From positions 124,001 to 188,000 of the forward strand of contig NZ_JAATIT010000004.1 in NCBI RefSeq assembly GCF_011926545.1: a stretch of DNA of 64,000 bases, given 5' to 3'. The first letter of the stretch is position 1, and each line of letters starts with the position of its first letter. The notes beneath the pieces are model-generated. The model searched no databases. It was not told the DNA's origin and was given only the letters and a program-made list of their open reading frames with translations. This DNA comes from Sphingopyxis italica. GTDB taxonomy: Bacteria; Pseudomonadota; Alphaproteobacteria; Sphingomonadales; Sphingomonadaceae. The position numbers and the translations under genes are program-made. Below are positions 45,617 through 54,145 of this stretch, in pieces.

Positions 45617-46135
45617 TCAGCGCGACACGAGCTCGGTAAGCAGGTGTGCAATTCCTAGGCCGCCAAGCGGAACCAGAAGCAGAATGACCACGACGGCCAG
45701 CATGATGCCAATTCGCGTTGCCGAACCAAAATCGTGTCGAAACAAATCCCTGAACGGCGAACCCGTGGCCGTTGAACTTCCAACGGCAGCGACGCTGTCG
45801 TGCAAGTCCATCAGGTTTGGCGGGCTTCCGTCTGGGAAGTTTGATGGCACCAGTTCGGGAACTGCCGGTAGTATGATTGGATCACATGGTATCCGATCAT
45901 AGGTCTGGCGGAGCCGCGCGTAGATGATCGCGGTCTCGTCGCGGTTGGCCGCGCCCAGCGTGTCGCGTGCGGTGGTGAGCCGCAAATCCACCGCCTGCTT
46001 CGATATGTCGAGGTCGCGGGCGATCTGTTTCGAGGTTTTTCGTTCCAGCAGCAAATCGAGACAGGCCCGCTGCTTTTCTGTCAAGCGCGTCCACCTCAAG
46101 AACTCGTCCGAATGCTGCGACCCCGAATCACTCAT
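45617..46135 (-). CDS. LuxR-type HTH protein with C-terminal transmembrane helix
   Basis: A 172-residue protein. Residues 15-65 are a LuxR/FixJ-like helix-turn-helix (RLTEKQRACLDLLLERKTSKQIARDLDISKQAVDLRLTTARDTLGAANRDE). Residues 145-168 (IGIMLAVVVILLLVPLGGLGIAHLL) are one transmembrane helix, with a short end outside. A DNA-binding domain anchored in the inner membrane suggests signal-dependent control, as in ToxR-like designs but with the domain order LuxR-type then membrane. It heads the minus-strand unit that ends with the RadC fusion. Confidence 0.75.
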   Translation of the reverse strand: MSDSGSQHSDEFLRWTRLTEKQRACLDLLLERKTSKQIARDLDISKQAVDLRLTTARDTLGAANRDETAIIYARLRQTYDRIPCDPIILPAVPELVPSNFPDGSPPNLMDLHDSVAAVGSSTATGSPFRDLFRHDFGSATRIGIMLAVVVILLLVPLGGLGIAHLLTELVSR

Positions 46136-46355
46136 CCTGACACTGTTGTCAAAATCGCGCTCGGCACAACCCGCCGACCTTCATTTAATCGCTTCCGAAT
46201 CGGAACTGATCGCATCGCGGCCTACGCCATTCCCTGTCTTTCTTACCCACAGTACGACGCGCGCAAATCTCTGTTGAAGATAGTGAATCTCTGCGTCTCT
46301 TACTCGTCCCCGTCGAGCCGGGCGTCCTTGCCCGGACCATCCAACGGGGACTATC

Positions 46356-47333
46356 ATGGGCGCAGAAGCGGTCCGTTTCGAGGCACAGGGACGTGGTGCC
46401 CGCATGCTGCGGACAGCGCTTGGCGGCGCGATTGCCGAGTGGCTTGCCGACCCCGCGGTCATCGAAATCATGCTCAATCCCGACGGTCGGCTCTGGGTCG
46501 ATCGCCTCGGCGCAGGGATCGCCGATAGCGGCATCCTTCTCGCGGCCACCGATGGCGAGCGCATCATCCGGCTCGTGGCGCATCATGTCGGCGCCGAGGT
46601 CCATGCCGGGTCGCCGCGCGTGTCGGCCGAACTTCCCGAAAGCGGCGAGCGCTTCGAGGGCCTGTTGCCGCCCGTGGTCGCGGCGCCGACCTTCGCGATC
46701 CGCAAGCCCGCGGTCGCCGTCTTCTCGCTCGGCGATTATGTCGCAGCCGGCATCATGTCCGCACCGGCGGCCGAGGCGCTACGCTCCGGGGTCGCCGACC
46801 GCCTCAACATCCTCGTCGCCGGCGGAACCGGGACGGGCAAGACCACGCTCACCAATGCCCTGCTCGCCGAGGTCGCCAAGACCAGCGAGCGCGTCGTCCT
46901 GATCGAAGACACCCGCGAGCTCCAATGCGCGGCTCCGAACCTCGTCGCGATGCGCACCAAGGATGGGGTCGCGTCGCTGTCCGATCTCGTCCGTTCCTCG
47001 CTTCGGCTTCGGCCGGACCGCATCCCGATCGGCGAGGTCCGCGGTGCCGAGGCGCTCGACCTTCTGAAGGCCTGGGGCACCGGACATCCCGGCGGCATCG
47101 GCACGATTCACGCGGGCAGCGCGATCGGCGCGCTCCGCCGCATGGAGCAGCTCATCCAGGAAGCCGTGATCACGGTCCCGCGCGCTCTTCTCGCGGAGAC
47201 GATCGATCTCGTTGCCGTTCTCGTGCGCGACGGCGCCGGGCGGCGCCTTGCCGAACTCGCCCGCGTCGACGGTCTCGATGCGTCGACCGGCGACTATCGC
47301 ATCACCCCCCTCTTTACCCCCGAAGGAGACTGA
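46356..47333 (+). CDS. trbB: TrbB, VirB11-like secretion ATPase
   Basis: A 325-residue hexameric ATPase powering pilus assembly. Walker A is [20 protein letters not shown] (about 160-180). Other marks are [41 protein letters not shown] (Walker B with the catalytic glutamate), and [15 protein letters not shown]. It is first of the trb operon; the 220 bp before it (46136-46355) holds its promoter presumably, but no clear motif is seen. Confidence 0.93.
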   Translation: MGAEAVRFEAQGRGARMLRTALGGAIAEWLADPAVIEIMLNPDGRLWVDRLGAGIADSGILLAATDGERIIRLVAHHVGAEVHAGSPRVSAELPESGERFEGLLPPVVAAPTFAIRKPAVAVFSLGDYVAAGIMSAPAAEALRSGVADRLNILVAGGTGTGKTTLTNALLAEVAKTSERVVLIEDTRELQCAAPNLVAMRTKDGVASLSDLVRSSLRLRPDRIPIGEVRGAEALDLLKAWGTGHPGGIGTIHAGSAIGALRRMEQLIQEAVITVPRALLAETIDLVAVLVRDGAGRRLAELARVDGLDASTGDYRITPLFTPEGD

Positions 47334-47335
47334 CC

Positions 47336-47668
47336 ATGACCCACGCCGCCCGGCGGGAGGCACCGCGCTTCCTGCTCGCCTCGACCGCTCTCTATGTCGG
47401 CCTCGTTACCGCCTTCCAAGCTCGGGCCGGTGGCTCGTCGATGCCGTGGGAAGCACCGCTGCAATCGATCCTCGAAAGCGTCGAGGGGCCGGTCGCGAAG
47501 GTGATCTCGCTGATCATCATCATCATCACCGGGCTGACCATCTCGTTCGGCGACACGTCGGGCGGTTTTCGCCGCATGGTCCAGATCGTGTTCGGGCTGT
47601 CGATCGCCTTCGCGGCGTCGAGCTTCTTCCTGACCTTCTTTTCCTTCGGCGGCGGAGCCGTCGTCTGA
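47336..47668 (+). CDS. trbC: TrbC, conjugative pilin subunit
   Basis: A 110-residue pilin precursor. A signal sequence (RFLLASTALYVGLVTAFQARAGG) is followed by a mature part with two hydrophobic segments (VAKVISLIIIIITGLTISFGDTSGG and MVQIVFGLSIAFAASSFFLTFFSFGG). The TraF protease encoded in the other block is expected to trim it. It starts 3 bp after trbB and shares TGATG with trbD. Confidence 0.9.
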   Translation: MTHAARREAPRFLLASTALYVGLVTAFQARAGGSSMPWEAPLQSILESVEGPVAKVISLIIIIITGLTISFGDTSGGFRRMVQIVFGLSIAFAASSFFLTFFSFGGGAVV

Positions 47669-47937
47669 TGGATGCCCCGGCCGAAGTCACCGGTTTCTTC
47701 GCGCCCGTGCACCGCGCGCTCGCCGAGCCGATCCTGCTCGGCGGCGCACCGCGCGCCCTCGCGATCGCCAATGGCACGCTCGCAGCCGGGATCGGCCTTG
47801 GCCTCCGCCTCTGGATCGCTGGCCTCGTCCTCTGGATCGTCGGCCATGCGCTCTCGGTCTGGGCGGCGCGCCGCGACCCGCAATTCGTCGACGTCGCCAA
47901 ACGTCACCTCAAATATCCTGTCTGGATGCGGCCATGA
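47668..47937 (+). CDS. trbD: TrbD, VirB3-like inner-membrane protein
   Basis: An 89-residue protein with the VirB3 pattern: the start APVHRALAEPILLGGAPRALAIANG, two transmembrane stretches (GTLAAGIGLGLRLWIAGLVLWIVGHAL) and the end DVAKRHLKYPVWMRP. It anchors the VirB4-like ATPase TrbE, whose gene overlaps it (ATGA). Confidence 0.92.
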   Translation: MDAPAEVTGFFAPVHRALAEPILLGGAPRALAIANGTLAAGIGLGLRLWIAGLVLWIVGHALSVWAARRDPQFVDVAKRHLKYPVWMRP

Positions 47938-50375
47938 TGAACCTCGCCGAATATCGCTCGAAGTCGGCCTGCCTTGCCGATTATCTTCCCTGGGTCGCGC
48001 TGGTCGCCGAGGGCGCCGTGCTGAACAAGGATGGCTCCTTCCAGCGAACCGCGTCCTTCCGCGGTCCCGATCTCGACAGCGCCACCCCCGCCGAACTCGT
48101 CGCGGTCACCGCCCGGCTCAACAATGCGATCCGGCGCCTCGGCTCGGGCTGGGCCTTGTTCGTGGAGGCGCAGCGGCTGCCGTCGCGCGATTATCCCGCA
48201 TCCTCATTCCCCGATCCGGCATCCGCTCTGGTCGACATGGAGCGCCGCGAGCAATTCCGGGAGGAAGGGGCGCATTTCGAGAGCCGCTATTATCTGACCC
48301 TCCTGTGGATGCCGCCGGCCGAGGATGCCTCGCGGGCGGAGGGCTGGCTTTATGAAGGGATGGAGCGCTCGGGGGTCGATCCGAAGGAGCATCTCGCGAG
48401 CTTCATCGACCGGTCGAACCGTATCCTTCATCTCGTCGAAGGCTTCATGCCCGAAGCCGAATGGCTCGATGACGGCGAGACGCTGACCTATCTCCATTCA
48501 ACCGTATCGACGAAGCGGCAGCGTGTCCGGGTCCCCGAGACGCCCATCTATCTCGACGCGCTGCTGACGGACCAGCCGCTCATCGGCGGGCTTGAGCCGC
48601 GGCTCGGCGAGCAGCATCTGCGGACACTGACGATCACGGGATTTCCGACCGCCACCTGGCCCGGCCTGCTCGACGATCTCAACCGGCTGGCCTTCGCCTA
48701 TCGCTGGTCGACCCGCGCGATCATGCTCGACAAGACCGACGCGACCAAGCTGCTGACGAAAATCCGGCGGCAGTGGTTCGCCAAGCGCAAGTCGATCGCG
48801 GCGATCCTGAAGGAGGTGATGACCAACGAGCAATCGGCGCTCGTCGACAGCGACGCCTCGAACAAGGCCGCCGATGCCGACATGGCCTTGCAGGAGCTCG
48901 GCGCCGATCATGCCGGCGTCGCCTATGTGACCGCGACCGTCACCTTGTGGGACAGCGACGCGGCCCTCGCCGCGGAGAAGCTGCGGCTGGTCGAGAAAGT
49001 CATCCAGGGGCGCGACTTCACCTGCACGATCGAGGGCATGAACGCGATCGAGGCCTGGCTCGGGAGTTTGCCCGGCCACGCCTACGCCAATGTTCGCCAA
49101 CCGCCGATCTCCACCCTCAACCTTGCCCACATGATCCCCCTGTCTGCCGTGTGGGCGGGGGCGGAACGGGACGAGCATTTCGGAGACGCCCCCTTGCTGT
49201 ACGGCAAGACCGAAGGCTCGACCCCGTTCCGCCTTTCGCTCCATGTCGGCGACGTGGGCCATTGCCTCGTCGTCGGTCCGACGGGGGCGGGCAAGTCGGT
49301 CCTGCTCGCGACGATGGCCATGCAGTTTCGCCGCTATCCGGGCTCGCAAATCTTCGCGTTCGATTTCGGCGGCTCGATCCGCGCCGCCGCCCTCGCGATG
49401 GGCGGGGACTGGCAAGATCTTGGTGGGGCGCTCCACGATGGGGAGGGCGGCGTGGCGCTGCAGCCGCTCGCCCGGATCGACGAGACGTCCGAGCGGAGCT
49501 GGGCGGCCGAATGGCTCGCCGCGCTGTTCACGGGCGAAGGAATGACGATCGACCCCGCGGCGAAGGAGCATCTCTGGTCGGCGCTGACCTCGCTGGCGAC
49601 GGCGCCTGTCGCCGAACGCACGCTAACGGGGCTCGCGGTGCTCCTCCAGTCGCGCGACCTCAAGCAGGCGCTCGCGCCCTATTTGGTCGGCGGACCCTGG
49701 GGACGGCTGCTCGATGCCGACGAAGAGCGCATCGGGGCCGCGCGCGTGCAGGCCTTCGAGACCGAGGGACTTGTCGGCGCCGCGTCGGCGGGACCCGTCC
49801 TGTCCTATCTGTTTCACCGGATCGCAGGACGGCTCGACGGCTCGCCGACGCTCATCATCATCGACGAAGGCTGGCTCGTGCTCGACAGCCCGGCCTTCGC
49901 GGCGCAGCTCCGCGAATGGCTTAAGACGCTCCGCAAGAAGAATGCGAGCGTGGTCTTCGCGACGCAGAGCCTTGCCGACATCGAATCCTCTAGCATCGCA
50001 CCCGCGATCATCGAAAGCTGTCCGACCCGCATATTCCTGCCGAACGAGCGCGCGCTCGAGCCGCAGATTGCCCGCATCTACGAGCGCTTCGGCCTCAACG
50101 ACCGGCAGATCGAGATATTGAGCCGGGCGACGCCTAAGCGCGACTATTATTGCCAGTCGCGGCGCGGCAATCGTCTCTTCGACTTGGGGCTGGGCGAGGT
50201 CGCGCTCGCCTTTACCGCGGCATCCTCGAAGACCGACCAGACGCGCATCGCCGAACTCTTCGCAGCGCATGGTCCCGACGGATTCGCGGCCGCCTGGCTT
50301 TCCCACCGCAAGCTCGAATGGGCGGCCGAGCTGCTCCCCACCATTGCCGCCCCCAATGAGGAGTCCCCCCGATGA
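47934..50375 (+). CDS. trbE: TrbE, VirB4-like secretion ATPase
   Basis: An 813-residue ATPase for pilus biogenesis and substrate transfer. The N-terminal half carries the CagE/VirB4 region (NLAEYRSKSACLADYLPWVAL). Walker A is VVGPTGAGKSVLLATM (near 440) and Walker B is TLIIIDEGWLVLD (near 640), followed by VVFATQSLADIESS. The length matches the family. Overlapping starts couple it with trbD and trbJ. Confidence 0.94.
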   Translation: MMNLAEYRSKSACLADYLPWVALVAEGAVLNKDGSFQRTASFRGPDLDSATPAELVAVTARLNNAIRRLGSGWALFVEAQRLPSRDYPASSFPDPASALVDMERREQFREEGAHFESRYYLTLLWMPPAEDASRAEGWLYEGMERSGVDPKEHLASFIDRSNRILHLVEGFMPEAEWLDDGETLTYLHSTVSTKRQRVRVPETPIYLDALLTDQPLIGGLEPRLGEQHLRTLTITGFPTATWPGLLDDLNRLAFAYRWSTRAIMLDKTDATKLLTKIRRQWFAKRKSIAAILKEVMTNEQSALVDSDASNKAADADMALQELGADHAGVAYVTATVTLWDSDAALAAEKLRLVEKVIQGRDFTCTIEGMNAIEAWLGSLPGHAYANVRQPPISTLNLAHMIPLSAVWAGAERDEHFGDAPLLYGKTEGSTPFRLSLHVGDVGHCLVVGPTGAGKSVLLATMAMQFRRYPGSQIFAFDFGGSIRAAALAMGGDWQDLGGALHDGEGGVALQPLARIDETSERSWAAEWLAALFTGEGMTIDPAAKEHLWSALTSLATAPVAERTLTGLAVLLQSRDLKQALAPYLVGGPWGRLLDADEERIGAARVQAFETEGLVGAASAGPVLSYLFHRIAGRLDGSPTLIIIDEGWLVLDSPAFAAQLREWLKTLRKKNASVVFATQSLADIESSSIAPAIIESCPTRIFLPNERALEPQIARIYERFGLNDRQIEILSRATPKRDYYCQSRRGNRLFDLGLGEVALAFTAASSKTDQTRIAELFAAHGPDGFAAAWLSHRKLEWAAELLPTIAAPNEESPR

Positions 50376-51088
50376 AGAAGAATATCGTCCGCGCCGTCGC
50401 TGCCGCGGCACTTGTGTTGCTGCCCGTGTCGGGCGCGATGCTGGCCGTCCCGGCGAGCGCCCAGCTCGGCGGCATCGTCCACGATCCGCGCAACTATTCG
50501 CAGAATATCCTGACCGCGGCGCGCACGCTCGAGCAGATCAACAACCAGATCAAGCAGCTGCAGAACCAGGCGACCTCGCTGATGAACGAGGCGAAGAACC
50601 TCAACAGCCTGCCGACATCGACGCTGGGCACGCTCGAGGCGCAGGTCGACCAGACGCGCCAGCTCCTCGCGCAGGCCGAGGGCATCGCGTTCAACGTGTC
50701 GGACATCCAGAAGGGGTTTGAGGCACGCTACAAGGGCGGAGCGCTGACGGGCTCGGCGGCCGAGATGGTCGCCAATGCCGAGGCGCGCTGGAAGGACAGC
50801 GTCGGCGCCTTCGAGGATGCGATGAAGGTGCAGGCCGGCATCGTCACGAATATGGGCAGGACGCGGACGTCGATCTCGACGATCGTCGGCGCCAGCCAGT
50901 CGGCAACCGGCGCGCTGCAGGCCGCGCAGGCGGGTAACCAGCTGCTCGCCATCCAGTCGCAGCAGATCGCCGATCTCGCCGCCGTCATGAGTGCGCAGGG
51001 CCGCGCCGAGATGCTCGATGCCGCGCGCGCCGCGGCCGCCGAGGCCGAAGGCCGCGAACGCTTCCGCCGCTTCCGCAAGGGCAATTGA
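50372..51088 (+). CDS. trbJ: TrbJ, VirB5-like periplasmic transfer protein
   Basis: A 238-residue secreted protein with a signal peptide (IVRAVAAAALVLLPVSGAMLAVPASA) and a helical mature part: PRNYSQNILTAARTLEQINNQIKQLQNQATSLMNEAKNL is the TrbJ hallmark. It is a minor pilus-tip or adhesion component. It overlaps trbE (ATGA) and is followed by the trbK-like gene after one base. Confidence 0.92.
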   Translation: MKKNIVRAVAAAALVLLPVSGAMLAVPASAQLGGIVHDPRNYSQNILTAARTLEQINNQIKQLQNQATSLMNEAKNLNSLPTSTLGTLEAQVDQTRQLLAQAEGIAFNVSDIQKGFEARYKGGALTGSAAEMVANAEARWKDSVGAFEDAMKVQAGIVTNMGRTRTSISTIVGASQSATGALQAAQAGNQLLAIQSQQIADLAAVMSAQGRAEMLDAARAAAAEAEGRERFRRFRKGN

Positions 51089-51089
51089 G

Positions 51090-51341
51090 ATGGGCCGGGC
51101 GGGCGGGCTGGTGATGGGGGCAATCGTCCTGGGTCTTGCGCTGACCCTTGCCCTTGTCGCCGCGCTCGATCCGCCCGCGCCCCGTGCATCCGCTCCCGCG
51201 ATCTCCGGGGCGGACGCACCCCCCGATTATGGCGACACCCTTCGTCGCTGCCGAACCGCCACCGAAGCCGATCCCGAATGCGAGGCGGCCTGGGAAGCGA
51301 AGCGGCGCCATTTCTTCCGGACCGAAAAGAGCAAGCCATGA
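51090..51341 (+). CDS. trbK: TrbK-alt, putative entry exclusion lipoprotein-like protein
   Basis: An 83-residue protein with one N-terminal transmembrane segment (GLVMGAIVLGLALTLALVAAL) and the conserved end CRTATEADPECEAAWEAKRRHFFR. This end is the signature of the TrbK-alt exclusion proteins found between trbJ and trbL in this ICE family. It would block redundant transfer into a cell that already holds the element. The start and stop overlap the trbL ATG. Confidence 0.82.
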   Translation: MGRAGGLVMGAIVLGLALTLALVAALDPPAPRASAPAISGADAPPDYGDTLRRCRTATEADPECEAAWEAKRRHFFRTEKSKP

Positions 51342-52624
51342 ACGACACCGGCGTTATCGATAATTTCCTGTCGGTCTTCTCGACCTATATCGACAGTGGG
51401 TTCGGATTGCTCGGCGGCGAGGTCGGCTTCCTGTCCTCGACGCTGATCGTGATCGACATCACGATCGCGGCGCTCTTCTGGGCATGGGGCACCGACGAGG
51501 ATGTGCTGCAGCGACTGGTGAAGAAGACGCTCTATATCGGCGTCTTCGCCTTCATCATCGGCAATTTCCAGGCGTTGGCCACGATATTGCTCGAGAGCTT
51601 CGCCGGGCTTGGCCTGAAAGCGGCAGGAAGCGCGATGGCGATCGGTGATTTCATGCGCCCCGGCATGATCGCGTCCACCGGCCTCGACGCGGCCGAGCCC
51701 TTGCTCGACGCGACCGCCGATCTTGTCGGCCCCGTGGGGCTCTTCACCAACTTCGTTCAGATCCTGATCCTGCTGATCGCATGGGTGATCGTCGTGATCG
51801 CCTTCTTCATTCTCGCGGTGCAGGTCTTCGTCACGATCCTGGAGTTCAAATTGGTGACGCTCGCGGGCTTCGTCCTGCTGCCCTTCGCCTTCTTCGGACG
51901 CACCGCCTTCATGGCCGAGCGCGTCCTCGGTCACATCATTTCCTCAGGCATCAAGCTGCTCGTGCTCGCGGTCATTACCGGCATCGGCACGACCCTCTTC
52001 CAGCGCTTCATGGACGCGGGGCTCGGGACCGAACCCGACATCCGCGAGGTGATGGCGATCGCACTCGGCGCCTTGACCCTGCTCGGTCTCGGCATCTTCG
52101 GTCCGAGCGTCGCCAACGGCATCGTGGCGGGCGGCCCGCAGCTCGGCGCAGGCGCCGCCGCAGGCACGACCCTCGCGGCCGGGGCGACCCTCGCCGCTGG
52201 CGCGGCGGGCGCGACGCTGGCGGCCGGCGCGGCGAGCAGCGCCGTCGGTCGCACCGCGCTCGGAGCCTCGCGCGCGTCCGGCAGCGCTTCGGCATCCTAT
52301 GCTCGGGGTGCGGCCGGGAAGAGCGGGATGCGGGCGTTCGGTGCGGGGCTCGCCAATGTGGCCCGTGACACGGCGCGCGGCGCGGGTTCGCCGCTCCGCG
52401 CCGCGGCTGACCGCCTGCGTCAAAGCTATGCAGCGGGGCAGGCGGGCAAGTCCGCGGCCGGCGCTGCCGCCGCCAGCGACGGCGCGGCGTCGCCCCCGAC
52501 CTGGGCGGCCGCCATGAAGCGGCGGCAGGCCGTCACCTCGGGCGCCACCATCGCCTCGCAGACCCTCAAGGCCGGCGACAGCCATGGCGCCGGCTCCGCT
52601 CCCGACATCAGCCAGAAGGATTGA
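51338..52624 (+). CDS. trbL: TrbL, VirB6-like polytopic inner-membrane protein
   Basis: A 428-residue protein with six or more transmembrane helices in residues 20-290 (FGLLGGEVGFLSSTLIVIDITIAALFWAWG and further), consistent with TrbL/VirB6. The C-terminal 140 residues are a low-complexity Ala/Gly-rich tail (GAAAGTTLAAGATLAAGAAGATLAAG), which the family often carries. The ATG at 51338 overlaps the trbK-alt stop. It forms part of the secretion channel. Confidence 0.92.
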   Translation: MNDTGVIDNFLSVFSTYIDSGFGLLGGEVGFLSSTLIVIDITIAALFWAWGTDEDVLQRLVKKTLYIGVFAFIIGNFQALATILLESFAGLGLKAAGSAMAIGDFMRPGMIASTGLDAAEPLLDATADLVGPVGLFTNFVQILILLIAWVIVVIAFFILAVQVFVTILEFKLVTLAGFVLLPFAFFGRTAFMAERVLGHIISSGIKLLVLAVITGIGTTLFQRFMDAGLGTEPDIREVMAIALGALTLLGLGIFGPSVANGIVAGGPQLGAGAAAGTTLAAGATLAAGAAGATLAAGAASSAVGRTALGASRASGSASASYARGAAGKSGMRAFGAGLANVARDTARGAGSPLRAAADRLRQSYAAGQAGKSAAGAAAASDGAASPPTWAAAMKRRQAVTSGATIASQTLKAGDSHGAGSAPDISQKD

Positions 52625-52628
52625 ACCC

Positions 52629-53312
52629 ATGTTTCGACGCCCGTCCCAACATTATGGCAAGTCCCCGGTCCCGGTTACGCCCTACCAGCGCGCGGCGCAG
52701 GTCTGGGACGACCGCATCGGCTCGGCCCGCACCCAGGCGAAAAGCTGGCGTCTCGCCTTCTTCGGCTGCCTTGCGCTTTCGGGCGGACTCGCCTCGGCGC
52801 TCGTCTGGCAGTCGCTCCGCGGCACGATCACCCCCTGGGTGGTTGAGGTCGACAAGCTCGGCGAAGCCAGGTCGGTGGCGCCCGCCGATGCCGACTATTC
52901 GCCGACCGATCCGCAGATCGCCTTCCATCTCGCGCGCTTCATCGAGCATGTCCGCTCGATCCCGGCCGATCCGGTGGTGCTCCGCAAGGACTGGCTCAGC
53001 GCCTATGACTTCACCACGCCCAAGGGCGCGCAGGCGCTGAGCGATCACGCCCGCGCGAACGATCCCTTTGCCGAGGTCGGCAAGATGCAGGTCGCCGTCG
53101 ACGTGTCGAGCGTGATCCGCGCATCGCGCGATAGCTTCCGCATCGCCTGGACCGAGCGCCGCTATCAGGATGGCAGCCTCGTCGAGACGTCGCGCTGGTC
53201 GGCGATCCTGACCACGTCGATCCAGCCGCCCCGCACCCCCGACGCCCTGCGCCGGAACCCGCTCGGCGTTTTTGTCACCGCTATTTCTTGGTCGAAGGAG
53301 CTCAGCCAATGA
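52629..53312 (+). CDS. trbF: TrbF, VirB8-like inner-membrane assembly factor
   Basis: A 227-residue protein: short cytoplasmic start, one transmembrane helix (WRLAFFGCLALSGGLASALVWQ) and a periplasmic NTF2-like VirB8 domain (ITPWVVEVDKLGEARSVAPADADYSPTDPQIAFHLARFIEHVRS, WSAILTTSIQPP). The length matches the family. The stop overlaps the trbG start. Confidence 0.93.
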   Translation: MFRRPSQHYGKSPVPVTPYQRAAQVWDDRIGSARTQAKSWRLAFFGCLALSGGLASALVWQSLRGTITPWVVEVDKLGEARSVAPADADYSPTDPQIAFHLARFIEHVRSIPADPVVLRKDWLSAYDFTTPKGAQALSDHARANDPFAEVGKMQVAVDVSSVIRASRDSFRIAWTERRYQDGSLVETSRWSAILTTSIQPPRTPDALRRNPLGVFVTAISWSKELSQ

Positions 53313-54145
53313 TCCGCCTTACCCTTCTTTTCGGCGCCGCTGCGCTCGCGCTGCCGGCGCAGGCGGCACCCGCCGATCCGCGCACGCAGGTCGGCCGCGC
53401 GAACGACGCGGCGCGCGTCCAGCCCGAGCGCGCGACCTTCCTCAACGCCATCCAGAAATATGCCTGGGCCGATGGCGCGCTGTTCCAGGTCTACACCGCG
53501 CCCGGACAGGTTACCGATATCGCATTGCAGGAAGGCGAGGAGCTTGTCGGTCCGGGGCCAGTCGCGGCCGGCGACACGGTGCGCTGGGTCATCGGCGATA
53601 CGGTGAGCGGGTCGGGCGCGTCGCGGCGCGTCCATATTTTGGTGAAGCCCACGCGCCCCGACATCGTGACGAATCTGGTCATCAACACCAGCCGTCGGAC
53701 CTATCACATCGAGCTGCGCGCGACCCCCGCCACCTATATGGCGGCGGTCTCCTGGTCCTATCCGCAGGACGAGCTGATCGCGCTTCGCGCCGCCGAGAGT
53801 GAACAGGCGCGGCTCGCTCCGGTTGCAGGCGGGATCGATTTCGCGGCGTTGAGTTTTGCCTATCGCATCTCCGGCGCGAAGGTCCCCTGGCGGCCGGTGC
53901 GCGTTTTCGACGATGGGCGCCAGCTCTTCGTCGAGTTCGGCGCTGCGATCGCAACAGCGGACATGCCCCCGCTGTTCGCGATCGGCGAGAAGGGCGCGGC
54001 GGAGCTGCTCAACTACCGGGTCGACGGCCGTTACATGATCGTCGACCGCCTTTTCGATCGCGCCGAACTCCGGCTGGGGAGCGGGCGCGGCGCCAAGGCC
54101 GTGCGGATCGAACGCGAAACGCCGCGCCCGCGAGGCCGGTCGTGA
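53309..54145 (+). CDS. trbG: TrbG, VirB9-like outer-membrane-core protein
   Basis: A 278-residue periplasmic protein with signal peptide (LTLLFGAAALALPAQAAPA). The VirB9/CagX domain is seen in QPERATFLNAIQKYAWADGALFQVYTAPGQVTDIALQEGEEL and in the C-terminal VFDDGRQLFVEFGAAI and YRVDGRYMIVDRLFDRAELRLG. It forms the core complex with TrbI and an outer-membrane lipoprotein. Start and stop codons overlap trbF and trbI. Confidence 0.93.
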   Translation: MIRLTLLFGAAALALPAQAAPADPRTQVGRANDAARVQPERATFLNAIQKYAWADGALFQVYTAPGQVTDIALQEGEELVGPGPVAAGDTVRWVIGDTVSGSGASRRVHILVKPTRPDIVTNLVINTSRRTYHIELRATPATYMAAVSWSYPQDELIALRAAESEQARLAPVAGGIDFAALSFAYRISGAKVPWRPVRVFDDGRQLFVEFGAAIATADMPPLFAIGEKGAAELLNYRVDGRYMIVDRLFDRAELRLGSGRGAKAVRIERETPRPRGRS

